A stretch of DNA of 64,000 nucleotides from JACVRW01 sp963765135 (GTDB lineage Bacteria > Actinomycetota > Thermoleophilia > Solirubrobacterales > Thermoleophilaceae). The position numbers and the translations under genes were made by a program. The stretch's first letter is position 1; the number at the start of each line of letters is the position of its first letter. Of the stretch, positions 9,259-17,616 are shown piece by piece. The stretch lies in contig CAVXUX010000003.1 in assembly GCA_963765135.1 (NCBI GenBank), forward strand, positions 558,001-622,000, written 5' to 3'. The notes under the pieces are model-generated. The model saw only the letters and a list, made by a program, of their open reading frames with translations. It was not told the origin of the DNA and made no database searches.

Positions 9259-9267
9259 CGCAGCGCG

Positions 9268-10662
9268 TCACTCCACCGACAGGCAGACGGCGGTCGCGTC
9301 GTCGGTGAGGTCGCCCGCGCCGGCCGCCAGCACCGCCTCGTGGACTGCGCGGACCGTGTCCGCGGCGCTTCCGCGCCGGGACCCGAGCGCCGCCTCGACG
9401 AGCCCGCCCATGCCGAGCCCCGCCCTGCCGTCGCCGGAGTTGATGACGCCGTCGGATGCGAGCACCATCCGATCCCCCGGTCGCAGGCTGACGCTGCGCT
9501 CGACGGGCTTGGCGCTGGCGCGCCCCCCGAGCCCGTGCGTCGGCGGTATCTCGAGCTGCTCCACGGTCGAGTCGCCGCGGAGCAGGATCGGGGGCAGGTG
9601 GCCGCAGTTGGCCACTTCGAGCCGGTGGGTGGTCGGATCCCAGCGGGACACCAGTGCGGTCATTTCGGTCCGCGGGCCGGGCATCTCTCGCAGGGTCTGA
9701 TGCATCACGACGAGCGCCTCGGTGATGGTCCCGCCGCTGCGTCTACTGGCCCGTAGCGCGCCCAGCGCCACCGCGCTGCTTGCCGCCGCCCGCGTCGAGC
9801 CGCCCAGCCCGTCGGCGATGCTGATCCAGACGCCGTCGACGTTCTCGACCACGTCGAACCAGTCGCCGGCGACCTCGTAGCTCGGCAGCACGTTGCCCGC
9901 CACCTCGCCACCGGTGACCCGCGCGATGCGCGGCGGCAGCAGACTCTGCTGGATCTCGGCGGCCGCCAGCGGCTGCTTGCGGCGCTGCGCCAGGGCGAAC
10001 ACGTCGGTGTAGCGATCGGCCAGCGTCGTCGCCGCCGCGGCCTGGCGGGCGAGGTCGTTGAGCGGTTCCGCGGGCCTGCCGAACGTGATCAGGATCCCGT
10101 TCGCCCGACCGCGCAGCCAGAGGGGGTACACCTCCGCGGCCCGGTATTGCTTCAACTGGTCACGCAGCGCCGACAGGCCGTCGGCGTCGAGCTCGGGGCC
10201 GACCGCGAGCGGCGCCGTGAGCTTTTCGCCGAGTCGCTTCGGCCCGGCCATATGCAGCAGGTGGGTGCCGTCGATGTCGAGGACGTAGAGCGCCACGGGC
10301 ACCTTGGCGATCCTCTGGGCCTCGGCTACGAGCTGCTCGGGCAGGAGAGCCGGCGGTACGACGTCGAAGACGTGGATGGCGTCCAGGATGACCGGGCGCT
10401 CGCGGCCGAGGCGACCGGTGGGCAGCGCGCCAGTGGGGCGATCGAGGCCGGTCTCCTGGGGCCGGTCGCGCAGCGCCGCGAGCAGGTCGCCGCGGCTCGC
10501 AAAGCGCCGGTGGAGGGTCGACCGCGCGACCCCGGCCGCGGCGGCGATGTCCGCCAGGGTCGCGGAGGGCGACCGCTCCAGCAGCCGTTCGGCCGCGTCC
10601 AGGATGCGTTCGCGATTTCGCATCGCATCCGCCCGCCGGACGTCGGTCTGCTTCGACGGCAT
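9268..10662 (-). CDS. TetR-type HTH fused to SpoIIE/PP2C serine phosphatase
   Basis: A 464-residue protein from ATG 10662. Residues about 10-60 form a TetR-like DNA-binding domain (RERILDAAERLL, DIAAAAGVARSTLHRRF). The middle section (about 90-240) resembles a GAF-like sensor (ALYVLDIDGTHLL, GILITFGRP). The C-terminal third is a PPM/SpoIIE phosphatase with EVAGDWFDVVE, ISIADGLGG, ANCGHLPPILL, LASDG and LTDDATAV metal-site motifs. Such phosphatases usually act on anti-anti-sigma factors, so it may link DNA binding to a partner-switching stress response. It diverges from the envelope operon at 10805. The fusion seems genuine: one uninterrupted frame. Confidence 0.85.
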   Translation of the reverse strand: MPSKQTDVRRADAMRNRERILDAAERLLERSPSATLADIAAAAGVARSTLHRRFASRGDLLAALRDRPQETGLDRPTGALPTGRLGRERPVILDAIHVFDVVPPALLPEQLVAEAQRIAKVPVALYVLDIDGTHLLHMAGPKRLGEKLTAPLAVGPELDADGLSALRDQLKQYRAAEVYPLWLRGRANGILITFGRPAEPLNDLARQAAAATTLADRYTDVFALAQRRKQPLAAAEIQQSLLPPRIARVTGGEVAGNVLPSYEVAGDWFDVVENVDGVWISIADGLGGSTRAAASSAVALGALRASRRSGGTITEALVVMHQTLREMPGPRTEMTALVSRWDPTTHRLEVANCGHLPPILLRGDSTVEQLEIPPTHGLGGRASAKPVERSVSLRPGDRMVLASDGVINSGDGRAGLGMGGLVEAALGSRRGSAADTVRAVHEAVLAAGAGDLTDDATAVCLSVE

Positions 10663-10804
10663 GCGTCCTACTGCCCCGAATCGGACGAAGTGGAACGCCT
10701 TGTTGCACGAGCGTGTCTCACTTGCGCCACGCCGGCGCCTCGCCCGGATTCGGTCCGCCCCAGCTGGGCACCCGTAGCGAAATGCGAATCGAGGGGAGTG
10801 CGAC

Positions 10805-11269
10805 ATGACTGAGAGCGCGGTGCAGAGACCGGCGGACGGCGAGGCCGAGGACCGGGTCGAGCAGGTCAAGGATCAGGCCCAGGAGAAGGTGCAGGAGGCC
10901 TCAGGTCAGGCTAAGGACAGGCTGCGCGAGCAGGTGGACCAGCGCTCCACGCAAGCGGGCGAGCGCGTGGCATCCGCTGGGCGCGACGCCCGTTCGGTCG
11001 GCGAGGAGCTGCGCCGGCAGGGCAAGGACCAGCCGGCCCGACTGGCCGACCAGGCAGCCGACAGGGCCGAGCGACTGGGCGGCTACCTGCAGCAGTCGGA
11101 TGCCGACCGCATCCTCCGAGACGTCGAGGACTTCGGGCGCAGGCAGCCGTTCGCGCTCGTGGCCGGCGGCCTCGCCGTCGGCTTCGTGGCATCACGGTTC
11201 CTGAAGGCGTCGAGCCAGCGGCGCTACGCGTCAGAGCCGCAGCGGCTCCAGCCGCCGAGGGCGTACTGA
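10805..11269 (+). CDS. LEA-like amphipathic coiled-coil protein with C-terminal membrane segment
   Basis: A 154-residue protein with no recognised enzyme motif. Residues 1-100 are highly charged, rich in Gln/Ala/Arg/Glu and periodic like LEA or apolipoprotein helices. Residues 115-135 form one hydrophobic segment (FALVAGGLAVGFVASRFL) as in ElaB/YqjD-type membrane anchors. A purine-rich site (GAGGGGA) precedes the ATG. It is the first gene of a four-gene operon and overlaps the holin-X gene by 1 bp. A role in membrane protection under stress is inferred. Confidence 0.75.
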   Translation: MTESAVQRPADGEAEDRVEQVKDQAQEKVQEASGQAKDRLREQVDQRSTQAGERVASAGRDARSVGEELRRQGKDQPARLADQAADRAERLGGYLQQSDADRILRDVEDFGRRQPFALVAGGLAVGFVASRFLKASSQRRYASEPQRLQPPRAY

Positions 11270-11691
11270 TGGCGGACCGAGCCGTCCAGGACGACCTGCG
11301 CGACCGCCCGGTCGGCGAGCTGCTCAAGGAGCTGTCGACTCAGACGACGAGCCTGGTGCGCCAAGAGCTCGAGCTGGCCAAGGCCGAGATGGCCGAGAAG
11401 GGCAAGCAGGCCGGGCTGGGCGTGGGGATGTTCGGCGGGGCGGGCCTCTTCGGCCTGCTCGCGCTCGGCGCGCTGACCGCATGCCTGATCGCGGCGCTCG
11501 CGACCGGCATGGAGGTCTGGCTGGCCGCGCTGGTCGTGGCCGTCGTCTACGGCGGCGTCGCGGCGACGCTGGCGCTGATCGGCAAGCAGAAGACGCGCGA
11601 GGCGACCCCGCCCGCGCCTGAACAAGCAATCGAGAGCACGAAGGAGGACGTCCAATGGGCAAAGAGCCAACTGAGATCCGCGAAGAGATAG
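11269..11691 (+). CDS. Phage holin family protein (actinobacterial holin-X / YqjE-like)
   Basis: A 140-residue integral membrane protein. A charged amphipathic N-terminus (VGELLKELSTQTTSLVRQEL) is followed by two hydrophobic helices (about residues 50-80 and 85-108) and a polar tail. This matches the actinobacterial holin-X / YqjE family, which despite its name is usually chromosomal and found in stress loci together with DUF3618 proteins. No phage genes are nearby. Its 3' end overlaps the DUF3618 gene by 37 bp, implying translational coupling. Confidence 0.8.
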   Translation: MADRAVQDDLRDRPVGELLKELSTQTTSLVRQELELAKAEMAEKGKQAGLGVGMFGGAGLFGLLALGALTACLIAALATGMEVWLAALVVAVVYGGVAATLALIGKQKTREATPPAPEQAIESTKEDVQWAKSQLRSAKR

Positions 11692-12176
11692 AGCAGACCC
11701 GCACCGAGATGGGCGACACGGTCGAGGCGCTCGGCCACAAGGCCGACGTCAAGGGTCGCGCGAAGGACAACATCGCCGACAAGCGCGATCGGCTGAAGGA
11801 GCGCATCACCGGCACCGCGCCCGACCCCGAGGAGGTCAAGCAGGGCGCGAAGCGGGCCGCCGGCGTGGCACAGGAGAACCCGATCGGGCTGGCAGTCGGC
11901 TCGATTGCCCTCGGCTTCGTGGCGGGCATGCTGATTCCGTCGACGCGCGTGGAGGACGAGAAGGTCGGGCCGGTGGCCGATCAGGTCAAGGACAGCGCCA
12001 AGGAGACCGGGCAGGAGGCGCTGGAGCGGGGCAAGGAGGTCGCCCAGGAGGCCGCGCAGAGCGCCAAGGAGACCGTGCAGGAGCGCGGCGGAGAGCAGGC
12101 CGAGCAGCTGCGCGAAAGCGCCCACGCGAAGGCGACGCAAGCGAACGAGACCGGTCCCGAGCCGGCGCGGCGATAA
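11655..12176 (+). CDS. DUF3618 domain-containing protein
   Basis: A 173-residue protein opening with the DUF3618 signature (EIREEIEQTRTEMGDTVEAL) and ADVKGRAK. A single hydrophobic segment lies at about residues 75-95 (NPIGLAVGSIALGFVAGML), followed by a long Glu/Lys/Gln helix-forming tail repeating KExAQExAxxAKE-like units. AGGAGG lies 9 nt before the ATG inside the preceding gene. The domain occurs with holin-X proteins in actinobacterial stress clusters; molecular function is unknown. Confidence 0.85.
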   Translation: MGKEPTEIREEIEQTRTEMGDTVEALGHKADVKGRAKDNIADKRDRLKERITGTAPDPEEVKQGAKRAAGVAQENPIGLAVGSIALGFVAGMLIPSTRVEDEKVGPVADQVKDSAKETGQEALERGKEVAQEAAQSAKETVQERGGEQAEQLRESAHAKATQANETGPEPARR

Positions 12177-12185
12177 GGAGGAACG

Positions 12186-13169
12186 ATGGAGCGCGACCAG
12201 CTCGAGGCCGAGGTCCACGAGCTCCGCGCCCGCGAGCGCCCGGACAGCAGCGCGACCGCCTTGAAGGAGCCGCCGGCAGACACGGCCGCGCGCGCTCCGC
12301 AGGCGGCGGACGGCTCCTGGGGGGCCGTGCTGAAGAGAACGCTCAAGGGCATCAGCCGGGACAACCTCACCGACTGGGCCGCCGCGCTGACCTACTACGG
12401 CGTGCTGGCGATCTTCCCCGCGTTGATCGTGCTGGTGTCGGTGCTCGGGCTGGTCGGGAGCTCGGCGACCCAGCCGCTGATCGACAACCTGGGCCAGGTC
12501 GCGCCGGGGCCGGCGAAGGAGATCTTCACGAGCGCGATCAAGAACCTCCAGGGCTCGCAGGGCGCGGCCGGGGTCATGTTCGTGGTCGGTCTCGCGGCCG
12601 CGCTGTGGGCGGCGTCGGGCTACGTGTCCGCGTTCATGCGCGCGTCGAACGCGATCTACGACATGCCCGAAGGGCGCCCGGTCTGGAAGACGCTGCCGGT
12701 GCGCGTGGGACTGACGCTCGTGCTGCTGGTCCTGCTCGCGGTCAGCGCGGTCGCCGTGACACTGACAGGCGGGCTGGCCAAGGAGGTCGGCGGCGTGCTC
12801 GGGCTCAGCGACACGGCCGTGAGCGTCTGGAACGTCGCCAAGTGGCCGGTGCTGCTCGTCGTCGTGAGCTTCATGTTCGCGCTGCTCTACTGGGGCGCTC
12901 CCAACGTCAAGCATCCGAAGTTCCGCTGGGTGTCTCCCGGGGGTGTCCTCGCCCTGGTCGGATGGATCGTCGCGTCGCTGGCGTTTGCGTTCTACGTCGC
13001 GAACTTCGGCTCGTACAACAAGACCTATGGGGCGCTGGCCGGACCCATCGTGTTCCTGGTCTGGCTCTGGATCTCGAACCTCATGATCCTGCTCGGCGCC
13101 GAGTTCAACGCCGAGCTGGAGCGCGGCCGGGTCGGCATCGAGCCGCGCGACACTCGCAAGATCGAGTGA
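12186..13169 (+). CDS. YihY/virulence factor BrkB family membrane protein
   Basis: A 327-residue polytopic membrane protein of the YihY/BrkB family, once mislabelled ribonuclease BN. Residues 1-45 are polar. The core has about six membrane helices with the family landmarks DWAAALTYYGVLAIFPALIV, NAIYD and a C-terminal VWLWISNLMILLGAEFNAELER. A strong AAGGAGG site (12175-12181) overlaps the stop of the DUF3618 gene. As last gene of the operon it supports an envelope role for the whole cluster; transported substrate, if any, is unknown. Confidence 0.88.
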   Translation: MERDQLEAEVHELRARERPDSSATALKEPPADTAARAPQAADGSWGAVLKRTLKGISRDNLTDWAAALTYYGVLAIFPALIVLVSVLGLVGSSATQPLIDNLGQVAPGPAKEIFTSAIKNLQGSQGAAGVMFVVGLAAALWAASGYVSAFMRASNAIYDMPEGRPVWKTLPVRVGLTLVLLVLLAVSAVAVTLTGGLAKEVGGVLGLSDTAVSVWNVAKWPVLLVVVSFMFALLYWGAPNVKHPKFRWVSPGGVLALVGWIVASLAFAFYVANFGSYNKTYGALAGPIVFLVWLWISNLMILLGAEFNAELERGRVGIEPRDTRKIE

Positions 13170-13186
13170 GCGAATAGGGTCCGCCC

Positions 13187-13483
13187 ATGAAGCTCTACGT
13201 CTGCTGGGGGACCTTCCAGACGCCGCGCCCGGGCGGCCATCCGTGCCACAACGCCTACGAGGCGCTCAAGCAGGCCGGCTGGGATCCGGAGGTGCAGAAG
13301 ACCTACGGCTGGGGCGTGCTCGGCAACGCGCTCAACCCAACCCGCAAGCCGGTGCGCGACCTGACCGGCGAGAACTGGGTGCCCGTGCTCGTAACCGACG
13401 AGGACGAGGTGATCTCGGGGTCGAAGACGATCGTCGACTGGGCGCGCGCGAACCCCGCCGCCGGGGCCGAGGCCAAGGCCTAG
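13187..13483 (+). CDS. Glutaredoxin/GST N-terminal-like thioredoxin-fold protein
   Basis: A 98-residue protein that fits a single thioredoxin-fold domain of the glutathione-S-transferase N-terminal kind: strand MKLYVCWG, helix HNAYEALKQAGW, cis-proline motif WVPVLVTDE and DEVISGSKTIVDWA at the C-terminus. The one Cys (Cys6) in VCWGTF replaces the usual CxxC, so it may be monothiol or non-catalytic. It ends exactly against the convergent sufU gene. Redox partner is unknown. Confidence 0.7.
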   Translation: MKLYVCWGTFQTPRPGGHPCHNAYEALKQAGWDPEVQKTYGWGVLGNALNPTRKPVRDLTGENWVPVLVTDEDEVISGSKTIVDWARANPAAGAEAKA

Positions 13484-13864
13484 CTACTCGGGCCAGGACG
13501 CGTCGCCCGTCGTGGCGCCGCGCATCACCTTGAGGCTGAGCAGCGCGCACTTGCGGCGCGTGGGGGAGATCTCGATGCCGAGCTGGTCGATCACCCAGTC
13601 GGCGTCGAGCTTGCTCACGTCCTCGACGGGCATGCCGATCAGCTCGTCCGAGCTGATCGAGGCGGCGGCCTGGGAGATCGCACAGCCGTGCCCGTGGAAG
13701 CGCAGCTCGGCGACCTTGCCGTCGTCGACGACGATGTGCACGCCCAGCTCGTCCCCGCAGAGCGGGTTGTGGTCGTGGAACTCGAGGTCGTGCGGCTCCA
13801 GCTCGCCGAAGTTCCGCGGGTTCTTGTAGTGGTCGAGGATGTAGTCGCGGTACAGGGCGTCCAT
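13484..13864 (-). CDS. sufU: Fe-S cluster assembly sulfur-transfer protein SufU
   Basis: A 126-residue SufU/IscU-type protein that takes persulfide sulfur from SufS and passes it to the SufBCD scaffold. The three conserved cysteines are present: Cys36 (PLCGD), Cys61 (GHGCAIS) and Cys106 (RRKCALL), with Asp38 completing the zinc site. Its ATG at 13864 overlaps the last base of the sufS stop codon, so the two are coupled. It is the last gene of the rrf2-sufCDSU operon. Confidence 0.94.
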   Translation of the reverse strand: MDALYRDYILDHYKNPRNFGELEPHDLEFHDHNPLCGDELGVHIVVDDGKVAELRFHGHGCAISQAAASISSDELIGMPVEDVSKLDADWVIDQLGIEISPTRRKCALLSLKVMRGATTGDASWPE

Positions 13865-15100
13865 CAGAGCTCGAAGACCTCCCGCGCGCTTCCGAGCGCG
13901 TGCACCAGCCGGTCGACGTCCTCGCGCACGTTGTAGACGTGGAACGAGGCACGGGCCGTGGCGCCCACGCCGAGGCAGCGCATCAGCGGCTGCGCGCAGT
14001 GGTGGCCGGCGCGCACGCAGACGGCCTCGCGGTCGCACAGCTCGGCGATGTCGTGCGGGTGCATACCTTCGATCGTGAACGGCACGACGCCGCCGCGGCG
14101 CTCGAGGTCGTCGGGGCCGTAGAGGGTGATCCCCTCGATCTCCGGCAGCCGCTCCAGCGCGTAGGCGGTCAGCTCGCGCTCGTGCTCGCGCACCTGCTCC
14201 ATGCCGATCTGGGCCAGGTAGTCGATCGCCGCGCCCAGGCCGATCGCCTCCGCGATCGCGTTGGTGCCGGCCTCGAACTTCCAGGGCAGCTCGTTCCAGC
14301 TCGAGTGCTCGCGCTCCACGCGCGAGATCATGTGCCCGCCCGACAGGAACGGCCGCATCTCGAGCAGCAGCTCGCGCCGACCGTGCAGCAGGCCGGTGGC
14401 CGGGCCGAGCGCCTTGTGCCCGGTCCAGGCGTAGAAGTCGGCGTCGATCGCGCCCAGGTCGACCGGCATCTGCGGCACCGCCTGGGCTCCGTCGACCAGC
14501 GTGACCGCCCCGGCCGCCCGCGCGCGCCGCGCGATCTCCGCGACCGGGTTGATCGTGCCCAGCACGTTCGACACGTGAGCGACCGCGACCAGCTTCACGT
14601 GCCCCTCGGCGAGCACGGCGTCCAGCTCGTCGAGCGACAGCTCGCCGGAGTCGCCGACCGAGAGGTAGCGCAGCCGCGCCCCGGTGTCCTCGCAGGCCAG
14701 CTGCCAGGGCACGATGTTCGAGTGGTGCTCCATCTCGGTGATGAGCACCTCGTCGCCCGGGCCGAGGTTGGGGCGGCCCCAGGCGTAGGCGACCAGGTTG
14801 ATCGACTCGGTGGCGTTGCGCGTGAAGATCGAGCAGGACGGGATCCCACCCGACGAACGCCGCGATCCGCTCGCGCGCGCCCTCGAACTGCTCGGTGGCC
14901 TCGCGCCCGAGCTCGTAGACGCCGCGGTGCACGGTGCCGTACGAGTGCGAGTAGAAGCGCTCCATCGTCTCGATCACCTGGCGCGGCTTCTGCGCGGTGG
15001 CGGCCGAGTCGAGGTAGACCAGCGGGTGCCCGTTGATCTCGCGCTCGAGCACCGGGAAGTCGGCGCGCACGCCGGCGAGGGGCTTGGTGGCGAGCGCCAT
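13864..15100 (-). CDS. sufS: Cysteine desulfurase SufS (one frameshift in given sequence)
   Basis: A PLP-dependent group II cysteine desulfurase supplying sulfur for Fe-S assembly. The N-terminal part (from ATG 15100, LDSAATAQKPRQVIE) and the C-terminal part (SIFTRNATESINL onward) lie in different frames. One extra G in the run at 14840-14842 accounts for this; removing it gives 411 residues. Visible residues are the PLP lysine in WTGHKALG and the active-site cysteine in GHHCAQP. The ATG overlaps the sufD stop. A true pseudogene is unlikely because the flanking suf genes are intact and the repaired length is normal. Confidence 0.92.
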
Positions 15101-16368
15101 CAGACGGCCTCCGCGCGCTCCCCGATGAACTCGCGCACCTGGTCCTCCGCGCCCTTCAGCTTCTCGGCGATGCGCCGGCGCACGAGGTCCTCCAGGCCCG
15201 GGTCCTCGAGCCGCTGCACGACCTCCTCGAAGTAGCCCTCGACCAGTACGCGCACCGCCTCGGCGCGCGGCACGCCGCGGGTCATCATGTAGAAGATCTG
15301 ATCCTCGTCGAGCTCGCCGACGGTCCCGCCGTGCGACGCCTTGACGTTGTCCACCTCGACGATCAGCGACGGGATGGCGTCGCCGCGCGCCTTCGGCGAG
15401 AGCAGCATCTGGTGGGTCTGGAGGTAGGTGTCCACCTCGGGCGCCTTCGGGAGGATGTGGATCAGGCCCTCGTACGACGCGCGCGACTCGCCGGTCAGCA
15501 CGCCCTTCCAGACCGTGTCGCCGGTGGTGTGGCCGGCCTCGTGCCTGTCCGACGTGAACAGGTCGAGGTGCTCGTCGCGCTCGGTGAAGTACATGCCGGT
15601 GTGGCGCATGTCCGAGCCCGCCTCGGCGGTGATGATGTCGAGCGTCTGCTTGGTCAGCCGCCCGCCCAGGTGGATCGGCACCCACTTCACGCGAGCGTCG
15701 CGCCGGATCTCGACGCGGCGCGTGGACAGGTCGTAGACCTCGCCGCGACCCCAGTCCTGGTAGTGGGCGAGGTCGACCTGCGCGCCGGGCAGCGCGTACA
15801 GCTCGAAGGCGCCCGAGTGGAGCGCCTGGCCCTCGAAGTCGGGGGCCTCGAAGAACTCGCGGATCTTCACCTCGGAGTGCTCGCCGACCACGATCAGGGT
15901 GTGCGCCCATTGGGCCGTCCCGGGTTCGTCGATGGTCCAGGCGATCTGGATCGGGTGCTCGATCTGCACGTTCGGGGGCACGTGCACGAACACGCCGCCG
16001 GTCCAGAACGCGGCGGTGCCGGCGGCGAACTTGTCCTCGTCGTGGGGGAGGCGCTTGCCGAAGTACTCGCGCACGAGCTCCTCGTGCTCCACGACGGCCT
16101 GCTCGAGTGGCATCACGATCAGCCGATCGTCGGCTATCTCGGTATGCACGACGTTCGCGCCGCGCTGGACGATCAGCGCGGAGTGCTGATCGTCGCCGAG
16201 GTCGAGCTCGGGCAGTCCGGCGTCGTAGCGCTTGGGCTCGAGCGCGTCGAGGTCGAGACCGCGCAGGCTCGTGGTCCAGAAGCCGGAGCGGCGCCAGGTC
16301 GGCACTGGCTCGGCCTCGTAGGTCTGGAGAGCCGCCTTGCGGCGCTCGTCGACGAAGCTAGCCGGCAC
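15100..16368 (-). CDS. sufD: Fe-S cluster assembly protein SufD
   Basis: A 422-residue SufB/SufD-family protein called SufD by its shorter length, its position next to sufC, and the presence of a separate sufB. The conserved VEVDNVKASHGGTVG segment with the functional His is near residue 340, and QIFYMMTRGV follows. The GTG start at 16368 overlaps sufC by 11 bp. It forms the scaffold heterodimer with SufB and binds SufC. Confidence 0.94.
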   Translation of the reverse strand: MPASFVDERRKAALQTYEAEPVPTWRRSGFWTTSLRGLDLDALEPKRYDAGLPELDLGDDQHSALIVQRGANVVHTEIADDRLIVMPLEQAVVEHEELVREYFGKRLPHDEDKFAAGTAAFWTGGVFVHVPPNVQIEHPIQIAWTIDEPGTAQWAHTLIVVGEHSEVKIREFFEAPDFEGQALHSGAFELYALPGAQVDLAHYQDWGRGEVYDLSTRRVEIRRDARVKWVPIHLGGRLTKQTLDIITAEAGSDMRHTGMYFTERDEHLDLFTSDRHEAGHTTGDTVWKGVLTGESRASYEGLIHILPKAPEVDTYLQTHQMLLSPKARGDAIPSLIVEVDNVKASHGGTVGELDEDQIFYMMTRGVPRAEAVRVLVEGYFEEVVQRLEDPGLEDLVRRRIAEKLKGAEDQVREFIGERAEAV

Positions 16369-17110
16369 TCCCGGCCACCCCCTCGCGCACGAACTCGTAG
16401 CCCTTCTCCTCGAGCTCGTCGGCCAGCTCGGAGCCGCCCTCGCGGACGATCCGACCGTCGAGCATGATGTGCACGAAGTCGGGGCGGACGTAGCCGAGGA
16501 TGCGCGTGTAGTGGGTGATGATCAGGAAGCCGCGCTCGTCCGTGCGCATCGCGTTGACGCCCTCCGAGACGATCCGCAGGGCGTCGATGTCGAGCCCCGA
16601 GTCGGTCTCGTCGAGCACCGCGAACGCCGGCTGCAGCATGGCCAGCTGGAGGATCTCGGCGCGCTTCTTCTCGCCGCCCGAGAACCCCTCGTTGAGGTAG
16701 CGCTTGGTGAAGTCGCCGGTGATCTTGAGCAGGTCGACGTTCTCGCGCAGCAGCGCGCCGAACTCCTTGACCTTGATCGGCTCCTCGCGCCCGGCGTTGA
16801 CGGCCATGCGCAGGAAGTTCGCCACCGACACGCCCGGGATCGTGGCCGGGTACTGGAACGCGAGGAACAGGCCGGCGCGGGCGCGCTCGTCAGGGTCGGC
16901 CTCGGTGATGTCCTCGCCGTCGAGGACGATGCGGCCCTGGGTCACCTCGTAGTTGGGGTTGCCCATCAGCGTGTTGGCGAGCGTGGACTTGCCCGAGCCG
17001 TTGGGACCCATCAGGGCGTGCGTCTCGCCCCGCTTCACGGTCAGGTCGACGCCGTGGAGGATCTCGCGGTCCTCGGTACGGACGTGCAGGTTCTGGATCT
17101 CGAGCGTCAT
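16358..17110 (-). CDS. sufC: Fe-S cluster assembly ATPase SufC
   Basis: A 250-residue ABC-type ATPase. Walker A is GPNGSGKST (about residue 35), the signature is FSGGEKKRAEI, Walker B is FAVLDETDSGLD and the switch His is in IITHYTR. It powers conformational change of the SufBCD complex. Its ATG overlaps the rrf2 stop by 4 bp (ATGA), so expression is tied to the regulator gene. Confidence 0.97.
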   Translation of the reverse strand: MTLEIQNLHVRTEDREILHGVDLTVKRGETHALMGPNGSGKSTLANTLMGNPNYEVTQGRIVLDGEDITEADPDERARAGLFLAFQYPATIPGVSVANFLRMAVNAGREEPIKVKEFGALLRENVDLLKITGDFTKRYLNEGFSGGEKKRAEILQLAMLQPAFAVLDETDSGLDIDALRIVSEGVNAMRTDERGFLIITHYTRILGYVRPDFVHIMLDGRIVREGGSELADELEEKGYEFVREGVAGSAG

Positions 17111-17553
17111 GCGTTAACGGTTTCCCTCTTCCGGAGCGGCTGGACCAGGTCGTCCAGCGTCATGTCGTTCAGGGTTCGGACGATGGACCCCTGTACCCGG
17201 GTCCACAGAAGCTTGGTGGGACACGGCGCCGCACCCTCGCGGGCGCAGGTGAGCACGCCGTCGGCGTCGGCCGTGATGCACTCGATCGGGGCGATCTCGC
17301 CCTCGAGCGCCGCCACGACCTCGGCCATCGTGATCTCCGCGGCCGGCCGCGCGAGCGTGTAGCCGCCGTGCGCACCCCGGCGCGACTCGACCAACTCCGC
17401 CTTTCGCAGCCGCTGCACCAGATGCTCGAGGTAGGCGAGTGGAAGCCCCTCGGCGTCGGCGATCGAGCCCAAGCTGATCGGCTGGCTGCCGTCGCGATGC
17501 GCGAGGTGCGCCATCACGCGGATGCCGTACTCCGCTTTGGTCGAGAACATCAC
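17107..17553 (-). CDS. Rrf2-family Fe-S regulator (SufR/IscR-like)
   Basis: A 148-residue Rrf2 regulator heading the suf operon. The winged helix opens with MFSTKAEYGIRVMAHLA and RRGAHGGYTLARP. Three cysteines (Cys92, Cys103, Cys111, counted from GTG 17553) have the spacing expected for a [2Fe-2S]-sensing site. It probably represses the suf genes when clusters are sufficient. GTG 17553 and ATG 17550 are adjacent possible starts. A TAGGAT -10-like box ends 8 nt before the GTG, so the mRNA is nearly leaderless. Confidence 0.9.
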   Translation of the reverse strand: MMFSTKAEYGIRVMAHLAHRDGSQPISLGSIADAEGLPLAYLEHLVQRLRKAELVESRRGAHGGYTLARPAAEITMAEVVAALEGEIAPIECITADADGVLTCAREGAAPCPTKLLWTRVQGSIVRTLNDMTLDDLVQPLRKRETVNA

Positions 17554-17561
17554 GACCCTAA

Positions 17562-17567
17562 ATCCTA
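17562..17567 (-). promoter_or_regulatory. Putative -10 box of the rrf2-suf operon
   Basis: TAGGAT on the minus strand lies 8 nt before GTG 17553 and 11 nt before ATG 17550. A loose dyad (ACCTGA...TTTAGGGT, about 17557-17576) spans it and could be the Rrf2 site. No convincing -35 was found. Confidence 0.4.
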
Positions 17568-17616
17568 CTCAGGTGGTCGGAGAAGGCTGGAGTCCTCGCG
17601 CAGCGCCGCGCTTTAG

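Noticed and set aside
11269..11691. Prophage remnant suggested by the holin-like gene
   Set aside because: The family is chromosomal in actinobacteria, and no integrase, capsid or lysin gene is near.
13864..15100. sufS as a pseudogene
   Set aside because: One extra base in a homopolymer explains the break, the repaired protein has all catalytic residues, and neighbouring suf genes are intact.
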